Source: Fidelibacterota bacterium
GTDB taxonomy: Bacteria; Fidelibacterota; Marinisomatia; SCGC-AAA003-L08; JACNLC01
Reading direction: 5' to 3'
Length of the DNA: 51,868 bases
Assembly (NCBI GenBank): GCA_024277615.1
Contig: JAJRUW010000035.1
Location: 1-51,868, forward strand
Shown piece by piece: positions 25,951 to 35,600 of the stretch (positions are counted from its first letter, which is position 1; every line of letters starts with the position of its first letter). The notes under the pieces are model-generated. The model was not told the DNA's origin. It saw only the letters and a list, made by a program, of their open reading frames with translations, and ran no database searches. The translations under genes and the position numbers were made by a program.

Positions 25951-26940
25951 TTATTTAACATAACCCAATTCCATAAAAGTCTGATTTAATTTCTTAAAGT
26001 TCAGCTCAAGTTCTTTGAGACCGACAGGATCAATTATTAAAATTAACCCTATTCCAAGATTCATGCAGCGGCGCATTTCCGCATGTGTAATATTTCCTTC
26101 TTTTTGGATCAACCGGAAAATGGGCGGCCATTCCCAGGCCTCCCATCTGATATCCAGAGATTGTCCTTTTTCGATGACCCTGTTTGTATTATCAATGATC
26201 CCGCCGCCTGTGATATGACTGATACTGTGTAACCAGGGCTTTTCCAGGATTTCATCGACGGCCGGCAAATAAGACCTGTGGACCGCCAGCAGGCTCTCGC
26301 CGAGTGTTGAACCCAGTTCCGGGAAATAGTCACCCACATCGTATTTCCCCAATAGGACTTTTCTGGCCAGCGAATATCCGTTGGTGTGCAGACCTGTGGA
26401 TGGCAAGCCGATCAGGATGTCACCGGCTGCAGTGCGGCGATTGGCCAGCAGGAACTGCTTGTCAACCACTCCTGTGATAGTACCCGAAATATCATATTCT
26501 CCGGGATTATAGAAACCCGGCATTTCCGCAGTTTCACCGCCTATGAGAGCACAGCCGTTTTCGAGGCAGGCCCGGGACAGGCCTTTGACGACTTCCTCGA
26601 ACACCTGCTCATCCAGCTTGCCTGCAGCGAAATAATCCAGAAAATACAGCGGGCGCGCACCAACTGCCAGAATATCATTTACACAGTGATTGACCAGACA
26701 TTGGCCGATAGTATGATGAACCCCGGTTAAAAAAGCAATCTTGAGTTTAGTCCCAACGCCATCTGCACTGGATACAAGCACCGGTTCATCAAATTTGTCC
26801 ACAGGGAACCGGTAACAACCGCCGAAGGAACCAATGTCCGTCAAAACCGCCTCTGTAAATGTGGTCCTTACATATTGTTTAATTCTCGAAACAGACCTCT
26901 GGCCCGCCTCTATATCGACACCGGCATCCTTATATTTCAT
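25951..26940 (-). CDS. purM: Phosphoribosylformylglycinamidine cyclo-ligase (AIR synthetase)
   Basis: A 329-residue PurM that closes the imidazole ring of AIR with ATP. The N-terminal YKDAGVDIEAG, VLVSSADGVGTKLKIA near 56, NDILAVGARPLYFLDYFA near 88-105, ALIGGETAEMPGFY near 132-145 and the late HITGGGIIDN near 243 are the classic PurM signatures. The gene overlaps the acyl-CoA synthetase by 11 bases and leads directly into gpsA. It is unlinked to purE (24 kb away) and to other purine genes within the window. Confidence 0.95.
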   Translation of the reverse strand: MKYKDAGVDIEAGQRSVSRIKQYVRTTFTEAVLTDIGSFGGCYRFPVDKFDEPVLVSSADGVGTKLKIAFLTGVHHTIGQCLVNHCVNDILAVGARPLYFLDYFAAGKLDEQVFEEVVKGLSRACLENGCALIGGETAEMPGFYNPGEYDISGTITGVVDKQFLLANRRTAAGDILIGLPSTGLHTNGYSLARKVLLGKYDVGDYFPELGSTLGESLLAVHRSYLPAVDEILEKPWLHSISHITGGGIIDNTNRVIEKGQSLDIRWEAWEWPPIFRLIQKEGNITHAEMRRCMNLGIGLILIIDPVGLKELELNFKKLNQTFMELGYVK

Positions 26941-28768
26941 TGACTTCTCTGTTTAAATCACTTTGGTACAGCTCTTCAATCAGCTCATTATATTCAGTGA
27001 GCAGCTTTTGGCGGCGAACTTTAACCGTATCGGACGGATCTCCGTTCGCCGAAGGAAATGGCCGGGTGATTAAAATATATTTTTTTACCCGCTCATACTC
27101 GGAAAAATCCGCCATGATCCGTTTTATCTCTGCGTCAAGCAGGGCCGTGACATGGCTGTGTTCGATGATGGCTTCCGGATCGGAGAGCGTCACACCGTTT
27201 GTATCAAGATAATCGATCAGGTTGTCAAAATCAGGCAGCAGGATGGCGCTGATAAATTTTCGGTTGTCGCCTAAGACCACTGCATTTTCGATGAAAGGTG
27301 AATCGATCAGTGCCTTTTCCAAAGGTGCAGGTGCAATGGCTTTACCCAAGGATGTTATCAATATATTTTTCTTTCGGCCGGTGATGGTAATAAATCCATC
27401 CACATCCTTTTTGCCAATATCACCGGTGTGAAACCATCCCTGCTTATCAAAAACAGCTGCCGTATCCTCTTCATTTTCATAATAACTCATCATGACACTC
27501 GGTGATTTAACGAGGATCTCACCGTCAGTCGCAATCTTAATGGTTACATGAGACAAAGGCTTTCCAACGGTTCCAAACCTTGTCTCCGTAAGTGTGTTAA
27601 TGGTGAGAATGGGACCGGCTTCGGTGAGTCCGTATCCTTCGAGAATCGGGATACCGATGGAATAAAAATATTCAGCAATATCAGGAGTGAGCGCTGCGCC
27701 CCCGGTCGCAATAAACCTGATTTTACCCCCTAATGTTTTTCTGAGTTTCCGATAAACCAGCAGTTTCATCAAAGCATATTTAATTCTGCAGATCAGGGGA
27801 ATTCTTTTTCCGGCCAATTTCAGCGTTACATATTTAATGCCGACGGCTTTCGAAAATCGAAATAAAATCCGATAAATGAAAAGCTGTGAATCGGCTTTCT
27901 TCTGCATATCACAATATAGAGTTTCGATAATATAGGGGACGCTGATGAGAATAGTCGGTTGGATCTCATGAACATCTTTTTGAAGCTGAACGTGACCCGA
28001 AGAATAATAAATTGCACATCCGCTGTAAAACGGCATATAGTTCCCCGCCACACGTTCCAGAGCATAGGATAAGGGCAGCACTGAAAGTAAGCGGTCTGTT
28101 TCGGAATATTCAACTTTTTCCAGAGCAGCCCTCAAATCTGCAATCAGATTCTGATGGGAAAGCATCACGCCCTTAGGCGATCCCAGCGTCCCTGAAGTAT
28201 AAAAAATAGTAACCAGATCCTCTGGCTTAACTGCCTCAACGCAGATCTGAAAGTCCTCTACCGAATGGTTTACTTCTTCCCCGGCAGGAGCGGCGAATTC
28301 CTTCAGATTAACAACTTTAGGATCAGACCCTTCATAATCGTTCTGCATAATGACAAAGTACTCTACCTGGGAACAATGGCCCCACATCGTTTCCAGTGCT
28401 TTAAACCGCGCCGAATTATCAATAAAAAGGAGTTTCAATCCGGAGTCATTCAGTATGTATTCAATATGATGTGGAACCAGCGAATGAAAAATCCCAACTG
28501 AGGCGGCTCCGGTACAGGCTATGGCAAAATCACACTGTGTCCAGGTGGGTGAATTAGGGGATAGAATGCCGATATTGATGCCGCTCCGGGCACCGAAGCG
28601 CTTCAGTGCCAGGGTCAGAAATTTAACCCGGTCAAATAGTTCGGAACCGGAAATCCCTTCCCATTTGCCGTTTTTCTTCTCATAAAGAAGATCCGAATCA
28701 GGGAAGGTCTCCGTAGTTTTAACAAACATTTCCGCTATGGTGCTGGCGTACATCTTATATCCATTCAC
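26930..28768 (-). CDS. Long-chain fatty acid-CoA ligase (AMP-forming)
   Basis: An adenylate-forming enzyme of 612 residues if it starts at the GTG (28768) and 607 if at the ATG six codons on (28753). The second start is attractive because the MYAST start aligns with relatives. The adenylation motif TIFYTSGTLGSPKGVMLSH near 193-211 and GYGLTEAGP near 377 are present, and GWFHTGDIG near 445 plus TGRKKNILITSLGKAIAP near 461 hold the C-terminal hinge and catalytic Lys. This is the bacterial long-chain acyl-CoA synthetase (FadD/FAA1-like) class. It activates fatty acids for degradation or lipid assembly; substrate chain length is not visible. Upstream on the same strand there is no gene until tRNA-Leu on the opposite strand. 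Confidence 0.9.
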   Translation of the reverse strand: MNGYKMYASTIAEMFVKTTETFPDSDLLYEKKNGKWEGISGSELFDRVKFLTLALKRFGARSGINIGILSPNSPTWTQCDFAIACTGAASVGIFHSLVPHHIEYILNDSGLKLLFIDNSARFKALETMWGHCSQVEYFVIMQNDYEGSDPKVVNLKEFAAPAGEEVNHSVEDFQICVEAVKPEDLVTIFYTSGTLGSPKGVMLSHQNLIADLRAALEKVEYSETDRLLSVLPLSYALERVAGNYMPFYSGCAIYYSSGHVQLQKDVHEIQPTILISVPYIIETLYCDMQKKADSQLFIYRILFRFSKAVGIKYVTLKLAGKRIPLICRIKYALMKLLVYRKLRKTLGGKIRFIATGGAALTPDIAEYFYSIGIPILEGYGLTEAGPILTINTLTETRFGTVGKPLSHVTIKIATDGEILVKSPSVMMSYYENEEDTAAVFDKQGWFHTGDIGKKDVDGFITITGRKKNILITSLGKAIAPAPLEKALIDSPFIENAVVLGDNRKFISAILLPDFDNLIDYLDTNGVTLSDPEAIIEHSHVTALLDAEIKRIMADFSEYERVKKYILITRPFPSANGDPSDTVKVRRQKLLTEYNELIEELYQSDLNREVNEI

Positions 28769-28915
28769 ATAGAAAAAAGGGTTAAAACATACCGACTATC
28801 TTAAAACAGTTCCAAGTCTATTTATGAGCCCTGCGGGATGGTCTCAGCGGGGATTTTGAGAATGGTTGGTTGGAAGTCATGTCGTTTGATTAATAAATTT
28901 TCCGCCCTGTCAGCT

Positions 28916-28999
28916 GCCGGGGTGATGAAATTGGTAGACGTGCCGGATTCAAAATCCGGTGTTCTTCGGAACGTGTGGGTTCGAGTCCCACCCTCGGCA
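28916..28999 (+). tRNA. tRNA-Leu (anticodon CAA)
   Basis: An 84-base class II tRNA on the plus strand, reading UUG codons. The acceptor GCCGGGG pairs with CCTCGGC. The anticodon arm is CCGGA-TTCAAAA-TCCGG with CAA at 34-36, and the long variable arm GTTCTTCGGAAC is typical of Leu/Ser tRNAs. The T-loop is GGTTCGAGTCC, A73 the discriminator; CCA is not encoded. Confidence 0.95.
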
Positions 29000-29172
29000 C
29001 AGGGTTCCTATCTGACCCGGTATCTGCATTTTGCTCTCCGATAATCACTTTAATCCGAAAATTCACTGACTTCATCCCCGATGATGGTGCGCAGTAAAAT
29101 AGCGGGTTGAATATTTCCCTTCCCTTGAGATTCAGAGTACGGTTCATCCCGAAAGGGTTGATCAGAACCTGA

Positions 29173-30330
29173 TTAAAGGGATGTAACGGTGATATCAAAG
29201 TTTCTCTTTTCTGCTTCTGCCAGAAAATCCGTTCCCGTCAGCGCTTTTTCGACGGGTATCACACCTTTGGGCAGACTCCCCGACACGGCTTTGGTCAGCA
29301 TGATGGAGGCATGCCAGCCGGTCCATTTTTCCATTGCCAGGAAGCCCGTTACGGGGTCATATGCTTCCCTGGCGTCCACCCTCACCGAAAAAGCCTTCCC
29401 CCCTTTCATCCCATCGCACTGTATTCTGATCAGGCAAATGTCCGGCACCCTGCCTTTGTTGATACACCGGTCCAGCAGGCGATGATAAAATTCCCGCGGT
29501 ACGACTTGCTGAGTATCGAGTCTGACCGGAGATTCGGAAAATAGTCCCAGTTCGCGATAGGCTTGCATCCAGGTCCAATGCCCAGGATACCGCAGGGTTT
29601 TATTTTTCAGTGTAGTGAGTGTGCCTTGATACGTCCACGGCATCGTGGACAATCCCCCGGTGGTGACGGCTGCCTCCAGCATTCCATAGGGCTCAGGGAA
29701 GCTGATCGTTTCGATTTGAGACAGGCCCGGAACTTCCGTGAGGATTCCGTTCTCCAGAAAAATTGCAGTACCGTCATATTCATTCGTGAGGCCATTAATA
29801 TTGAAGAAGAGCGCATAATTCCATGGATCCTCGGGACTTTCGGGCAAGCCGCCATCCCATATCCGCACATGTTCCGGAGATTCCATTTGCTCCATTGCCA
29901 GCAGAGCAAGTGTGATATTCATCCCCGGTCCCATACCGCAGTCCGGCACTATCGAGATGCCTGCATCACTCGCAGCGGACGATAATTCAAGCTGCTTTTG
30001 GACCGTAGCCGTATGTCCCCCCAGGTCAACCATAGAGGTGCGGGCTGCTATGGCGGCTTTTGTAATCTCTAAATTAAATTTAAAGGGAACAGCACATAAA
30101 ACGCCGTCCACTCCTTCGAGGGTATTTTGCAGTGCTTGAGCGTTGGAAACATCAAGCCTTTTACCGCTTGCAAGGTTGGAATTTAACAATTCATTGATCC
30201 GCCCCGAACCATCGAGAGCTGCTTTTTCGTCTGCATCCCACAGACAGACTTCATCGGCATTGCCGAATTTTATCAGATCAAAGGCTGCGGCCACACCTTG
30301 ACGACCGGCACCGAGAATACCATATTTCAT
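29173..30330 (-). CDS. Saccharopine dehydrogenase-like NAD(P)-dependent enzyme
   Basis: A 385-residue Rossmann-fold oxidoreductase starting MKYGILGAGRQGVAAAFDL. The segments SMVDLGGHTATVQKQL near 109, SIVPDCGMGPGMNITLALLAMEQ near 139 and DPWNYALFFNINGLTNEY near 183 match the saccharopine dehydrogenase C-terminal-like domain. The family includes lysine 6-dehydrogenase and carboxynorspermidine dehydrogenase. I favour the lysine 6-dehydrogenase-like subgroup because of the PDCGMGPGM stretch, but the substrate is unproven. It is a single gene, oriented towards tRNA-Leu, with a 31-base gap to the SpoU gene upstream on the same strand. Confidence 0.8.
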   Translation of the reverse strand: MKYGILGAGRQGVAAAFDLIKFGNADEVCLWDADEKAALDGSGRINELLNSNLASGKRLDVSNAQALQNTLEGVDGVLCAVPFKFNLEITKAAIAARTSMVDLGGHTATVQKQLELSSAASDAGISIVPDCGMGPGMNITLALLAMEQMESPEHVRIWDGGLPESPEDPWNYALFFNINGLTNEYDGTAIFLENGILTEVPGLSQIETISFPEPYGMLEAAVTTGGLSTMPWTYQGTLTTLKNKTLRYPGHWTWMQAYRELGLFSESPVRLDTQQVVPREFYHRLLDRCINKGRVPDICLIRIQCDGMKGGKAFSVRVDAREAYDPVTGFLAMEKWTGWHASIMLTKAVSGSLPKGVIPVEKALTGTDFLAEAEKRNFDITVTSL

Positions 30331-30361
30331 AAAAATTTCCTGTTAAATTTTTCCTGTCCGC

Positions 30362-30916
30362 TTAAAATTGTAACTCCTTTTGCCGGTAATAATTTCTGGC
30401 TATTTCGTATCCGGCAACACCAGCGGCAACCGACACATTCAGACTCTGTTTAATACCCTGCATGGGTATTTCAACAGCCAGGTCGGCCAGCTTGACCAGT
30501 TCATCCGAGATGCCGGTCACTTCATTACCCACCATCAAACATAGCGGAAATACCCAGTCGGTCAGGTAGATAGACCGGGCATCACTAGTCTGCTCCAAAG
30601 CTGCCAGGGTTATGCCACGGGCTTGCAGTTGCTTTGCTGTCTCCATGGGGTCGGGTGAATATTCCCACGGCACGGATTTTTCCGCACCGAGAGCAGTTTT
30701 ATGCAAATCTTCACGGGGAGGATAAGCCGTATATCCGGTGAGAAATATTTTTTCGGCACCGAAACCATCTGCAGAACGAAAGATCGCACCGACATTATGA
30801 ACGGACCTTACATTTTCGACCAGTATGGAAAGAGGTATGCGGGGAATAAATTTTACTTCCTCAAGTGTGGGCCGGGAGGCCTTTAATTCTGCATTATTTT
30901 TTTTTATGCGGCTCAA
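30362..30916 (-). CDS. TrmH/SpoU family RNA 2'-O-methyltransferase
   Basis: A 184-residue SPOUT methyltransferase. Motif 1 is LVENVRSVHNVGAIFRSADGFG near 32-53 with the conserved Asn/Arg. Motif 2 is CLMVGNEVTGISDEL near 127 with the SAM-knot Gly-Asn-Glu. Motif 3 is IPMQGIKQSLNVSVAAGVAGYE near 150, the last knot strand. It lacks the RNA-binding domain found in RlmB, being close to the minimal length for the fold. The target could be a tRNA or rRNA ribose and cannot be decided. Overlaps the endonuclease stop by 4 bases (ATGA). Confidence 0.9.
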   Translation of the reverse strand: MSRIKKNNAELKASRPTLEEVKFIPRIPLSILVENVRSVHNVGAIFRSADGFGAEKIFLTGYTAYPPREDLHKTALGAEKSVPWEYSPDPMETAKQLQARGITLAALEQTSDARSIYLTDWVFPLCLMVGNEVTGISDELVKLADLAVEIPMQGIKQSLNVSVAAGVAGYEIARNYYRQKELQF

Positions 30917-32472
30917 TTGGAAAGGAGAATGTCCACCACTGTGACGATGTCCAGTACATCCATCTGGTTGTCAAAATTGATATCTGTGAGGAATTGCTGT
31001 ACGGTATCGGGTATCTCCAACTGGTAAATAAAGCCGATCATTAATACCACATCCAGAACGTCTATGGCACCGTCCGTATTTGCATCTCCAAGGGCATAGT
31101 TAACGGCTTTTACCGGAAGTGTGAAATCCAAATTATCGGGATCATTGCTATTCAGCGTCAGCACACCCGTGAAAATACCCGTGGCTGAACTGAAAAAGCT
31201 GACACTCACATGCCCTGTGCTATCCGGAGGAACAGTTGTCTGACTTTCGCCGACTGAAAAGACCGGCGGCGTTATATCAATTTGGTTTATTACCAGACTG
31301 GCAGTACCCGAATTCCCGAGCGCCAGATTGTAGTCTGTCATCCAGGAATACAACCATAAGGTGTCTGCAGCGACCACCAGATCCGGTACGGAGACGGGGT
31401 CTGCCGCAGTTCCGGAGATTGAGGAGATACGCTCCAGAAATTCAGGGTGATCGACAAAGGGGCTGCGGTTGTATTGATACCCGTAAATAGCCTCATTTCG
31501 ATCAAGCTCTTTCTGACTGACCGGGTCTTGGTAAAACCATTGTCTCAGGGCCGCTTCCTGGTTGTCGAGAAAATTATAGGGGTTGCCGTAACGTAGTGCA
31601 AAATAGAACATTGCCCGGGCCACATCGCCCTTGTGGACATCGCGGGGCTCAAACACTTCAACCCCGTTGGAATCATAACCTCTGTCGGAATCGGAGTTGT
31701 TAGGCACACCCGAAGGCCAGTTCGAGATGATTACATTCCCAAAAGGTAAATTGCCGCGGGTACTGTTAAACTGGGCATAGGTCGGGAATAAATGATGCAG
31801 GTCTGACTTTGGCGGTGAACTCTGAGCACCCATGCTTTTTGGCCAGGTATGTTCCGTGTCAAAACCCTGAGCCTGTGCTTCACTACGATTACAGGCTGTA
31901 ATAATGATCCCGGAATATACGCCCTGGACAGTACAATTCTCGTTGTCGATGGTGTCATACATGCGGTCCCGGGCAGTGTTATAACCCAGGTCATGATGGC
32001 CATCAATGATATTGGACAATTGCGCCTTTAAATCTTCTCCCCAGAGATCGGTTGTCGCATCGTAGTAAGTGCCCTGATAATCCCCTGTGCCCCTGAGCGC
32101 AACCAAAATATCGCTGTCTGTGTTGTAAAGTCTGATGAGCAGCATTCCGAAGGTTGTCAGGTTTTGGGTCGGGGCAAAGGTGACCGGCAGTTCAAAGGCG
32201 GATGCCGGCATTATTGTTTGGGGTGCTGCCCAAGCTGAAAAATTCTCTCCCGTTGTCGCCACCATCTGAAATGAGAGGACTTCACTGCCACCGTTATAAA
32301 TAGTGAGCGTCAGAGATGCTTGTGTTCCCGTCTCCGCTGTGCCGAAATCGAGCCGGCTGTCGGAGATGGTCACAAAGCCTTCAAGATAGCCGCCGGTATC
32401 CGCATCGAAGGGCGTAAACCCCCACAATAAAGTTGCACTTAAGCAGAGGAAAAAGGTTAATATTTGCTTCAT
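30913..32472 (-). CDS. Secreted endonuclease I family protein with dockerin repeats
   Basis: About 519 residues, using the ATG at 32472, which has the signal peptide MKQILTFFLCLSATLLWG at its very start and an AGGA about 13 bases before it. A longer frame extends 25 codons upstream without sense. An Ig-like module follows at about residues 25-130 (ASPM/SPD2/Hydin-like, RLDFGTAETG). The endonuclease_1 domain (EndA/NucM) lies at about 140-350, with the EHTWPKS motif holding the catalytic His, then KSDLHHLFPT and NSTRGNLPFG. A second Ig-like module (TPPVFSVGESQTTVPP) follows. The C-terminus has two dockerin repeats (GDANTDGAIDVLDVVL, TDINFDNQMDVLDIVT). Extracellular DNA/RNA degradation for nutrient use is the likely role. 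Confidence 0.88.
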   Translation of the reverse strand: MKQILTFFLCLSATLLWGFTPFDADTGGYLEGFVTISDSRLDFGTAETGTQASLTLTIYNGGSEVLSFQMVATTGENFSAWAAPQTIMPASAFELPVTFAPTQNLTTFGMLLIRLYNTDSDILVALRGTGDYQGTYYDATTDLWGEDLKAQLSNIIDGHHDLGYNTARDRMYDTIDNENCTVQGVYSGIIITACNRSEAQAQGFDTEHTWPKSMGAQSSPPKSDLHHLFPTYAQFNSTRGNLPFGNVIISNWPSGVPNNSDSDRGYDSNGVEVFEPRDVHKGDVARAMFYFALRYGNPYNFLDNQEAALRQWFYQDPVSQKELDRNEAIYGYQYNRSPFVDHPEFLERISSISGTAADPVSVPDLVVAADTLWLYSWMTDYNLALGNSGTASLVINQIDITPPVFSVGESQTTVPPDSTGHVSVSFFSSATGIFTGVLTLNSNDPDNLDFTLPVKAVNYALGDANTDGAIDVLDVVLMIGFIYQLEIPDTVQQFLTDINFDNQMDVLDIVTVVDILLSN

Positions 32473-32621
32473 TCGCTCATATCCTGTTCGAGAATGGAAA
32501 CTGTAATTTAGGCAGGCCTGATCACTTTGGTTTAATATTTTATTCATGAATCTATTGACCGTTTCCTGCAGAACCGAATATCTCTTGGCGCATGGTCTGC
32601 TTTCAGTATGGCCGGGATCCG

Positions 32622-35600
32622 CTAAGTCTGTTTTTCCAGTTCCCAGCCATTATCCGCCCTCAGCTCAATAATTATTCGCGTATATTCTCCTTCGACGGAT
32701 TCACAGCGCATGGACCCGTCGTGTTCTTTGATGATCCCGTAACTCACCGACAGACCGAGCCCCGTACCGTCAACTCTGCCTTTGGTCGTGAAAAAGGGGT
32801 CAAAGATGATATCCATATTCTCAGCGGGGATGCCGGTACCGTGGTCCTCTACGATCAGACGCTGCCATTGCTCCTTATTTTTTCTGAAGGATTCGACTTT
32901 TATCAGGATGACCTTATCTTCATCCCAACGCTTATATTTTTGATTCAATGCATAACGTGAGTTAGTCAGCAGATTCAGCAGTACCTGCTGGATCTGTTGC
33001 GTCCTGCATTTTACTTTTGTCAGTTTATCGGTAATATCAAGACGCAGCTCTATATCATCCTTCCGCAGGGAGGACAAAATGAGGTTCAGGGTAGAGTGGA
33101 TTATATCCTTAAGATATGCCGGGCTGTGAGATTGCTTATCAATACGGGAAAAGGAGAGTAAACTTTTTACGATTTCCGCCACTCGGTGTCCCTCTTCCAT
33201 TATACCTTCTGCCAACTCAATGATGGAGCTATTCTCAGTTTCGTCCGTGATGAGATCCGCATAGTTGATTATACCCATTATGGGGTTATTCACCTCATGT
33301 GCAATACCGCTGGCAAGGGTACCGATGGATTCGAGTTTTTGTCCCTGGATCAACTGTGCCTGCATGATCTTTTTTTCTTCCTCGGCTTTCTGTTTATCCG
33401 TAATATCGATGCCGGAGCCAATCGTTCCAACGATCTCACCCGCTTCATTATGAACAAAGGCATTATGCCAGGCAATTGTACGTAGGGCACCGGTTTTTGT
33501 CTGAATCGGATTTTCATTGTACTCCTCAAGACGGGATTCGCCTTTAACTGTCTTGAGATAATTTGCTAACCCGGCAGCGCGTTTCTCAGCCGGTACACAT
33601 TTTTCATACCAGTTCAATCCAACCAGGGAGTTGATGGAATAACCGAGGATCTCGGCCCCTTTCCTATTGATCATACTGATGTTTCCGGCCGCATCTAAAA
33701 CCACAAAGATAACCGAGGCTACATCGAGGTATTGCTGTGCGCGGTTACGTTCTTTCAGGATAGTGGCATCGGCCACTGCCTTTGCCATGGCCCTGGCGAC
33801 TTCGCTGCCGATGAACTGCAATATCGATAAGGACTCTTCATCGAAGGCCTGTTCGTTTTTATAATCCTGAACCGCCATCATGCCGATGGGTTTACCGTCA
33901 ACGATGAGCGGGACCCCCATCCATTGTTTGCACGGGCTCCCAAGATGCTCCACTTCACCCCGCTGAACCAGTTCTTCCAGTTCCCGGTAGGTGCACATGA
34001 ATGCTTTCCCTGAATTGATGACGTATTCGGACAGGCCTTTACCCAAAGGTCTGGAGTCTGTGACCGGCACAGATTCATCAACGAGATAGGAGAATAACAG
34101 CCGCTCATTTTTTTCATCCGGACGGGCGATGTAAAAATTATCGGTTTTAACCACTTTCTTCACATTTTCATGGACGATTTTATAAAAATCCACTAAGTCG
34201 GGGAGATTATTTGCAGCCCTGGAGATTTCACCCGCAATCTCATTCAGTGCTGCATTTCTAACCAGCGTTGTAACATCCCGCATAATATGGATATATCCGG
34301 TCAATTCTTTATTGGAATTCAGTTCCGGATCAACGATTATCTCCAGAAATCTGCCATCTTTTTCAAAAATCTTTGATTCCCTGCGATGTGAGTGCAGCAT
34401 TTTGCGGATGGGGCAATCCTCGGGCATGTCCCGGGAGCCGTAAACCAGCATGGGAATATCCGCCGCCTTTACCTCGGATTCGGTTTTGCCCAGAATATCA
34501 CAGAGTGCCTGGTTGCACTGCGTTATTTTACCGTCCAGAGTTACCAATGCGATGCCGTCCTCGATTGCATTGAAAGTAGTATCCCACCGCCGTGCCGCCG
34601 TTTCCAGCTTCAGACGGGCAACCTTACTTTCCGTTACATCCTTTACCGCTCCGAAAATGCGGATGATCTGTGTGCGCTCGTCATTCCAGACTGGTTCGGC
34701 CGAATCCCGCATCCAACGCAACTCACCCTTTTTGGTAGTAATGCGATATTCCACCGTTTCGGAGATACCTTGCATTAGTTTCTCCAACTGTCCGGCAGGG
34801 ATACCGATATCCGGTGGATAAATAATGGCCGCCCAGCCGCCTTTCTTTTTCAATGCTGCCTGTGAATAGCCGGTGATGTTTTTAAGCGCTCCGGTAACCC
34901 ATTCCAGTTCCAGAGTGCCGTCCCCGTTAACTCTATATGAAAAAGCATAGTCGGATGTTAGACGGGATACGCTTTCAAAGCGTTCGCGGCTGTCCTGCAA
35001 TTCCTTTAGAGACTCTAATCGACGGGTAATATCCCGGGCAAAGCCTATAACAGCCGGTTGGCCTTTATATGAAATACGGCCAATATTGACTTCAACCTGA
35101 AACCGGGTTCCATCTTTACGTTCATGTTCTGCTTCAACCAATACCGGTTCGCCCTCTTTCAAGGCGGGCCACATCTTTTCAGGTGTATTATTTGCCCTGG
35201 CATCCAAGGAAAAATCTCTGATATTCATCTTAAGCAATTCGTTTTCATTGTATCCCAGGGATTCGCAGGCCTGCCGATTGACAAGGATGAAATCACCTTT
35301 CAAATCAGCTATGAAAAGGGCATCCGTTGCATGCTCGATGAGTGTATGAAATTGTTTTTCATTTTCGACCACGGCGTCAAAATATTCTTTTCTATCAGTA
35401 ATATCGTGGATTATGGCAAAGATCAGGGGTTCATAATTGACTTCCACTCTCGAGGCATAGATTTCAACATCCCTGATACTGCCGTCGGCGCGGCTGTGTC
35501 GGGATTCAAAATATTTGGAACCTTCACTTTTGACTACCTTCATCAGATCCCCGGTGCTTCCGCCTGAGGTCATATCAAGTTTGCTCAATTTCATAGATAC

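Noticed and set aside
28890-29198. 102-codon minus-strand frame covering tRNA-Leu
   Set aside because: It is antisense to the tRNA (contains the usual RVGLEPTRSEEHRILNPARLP artefact).
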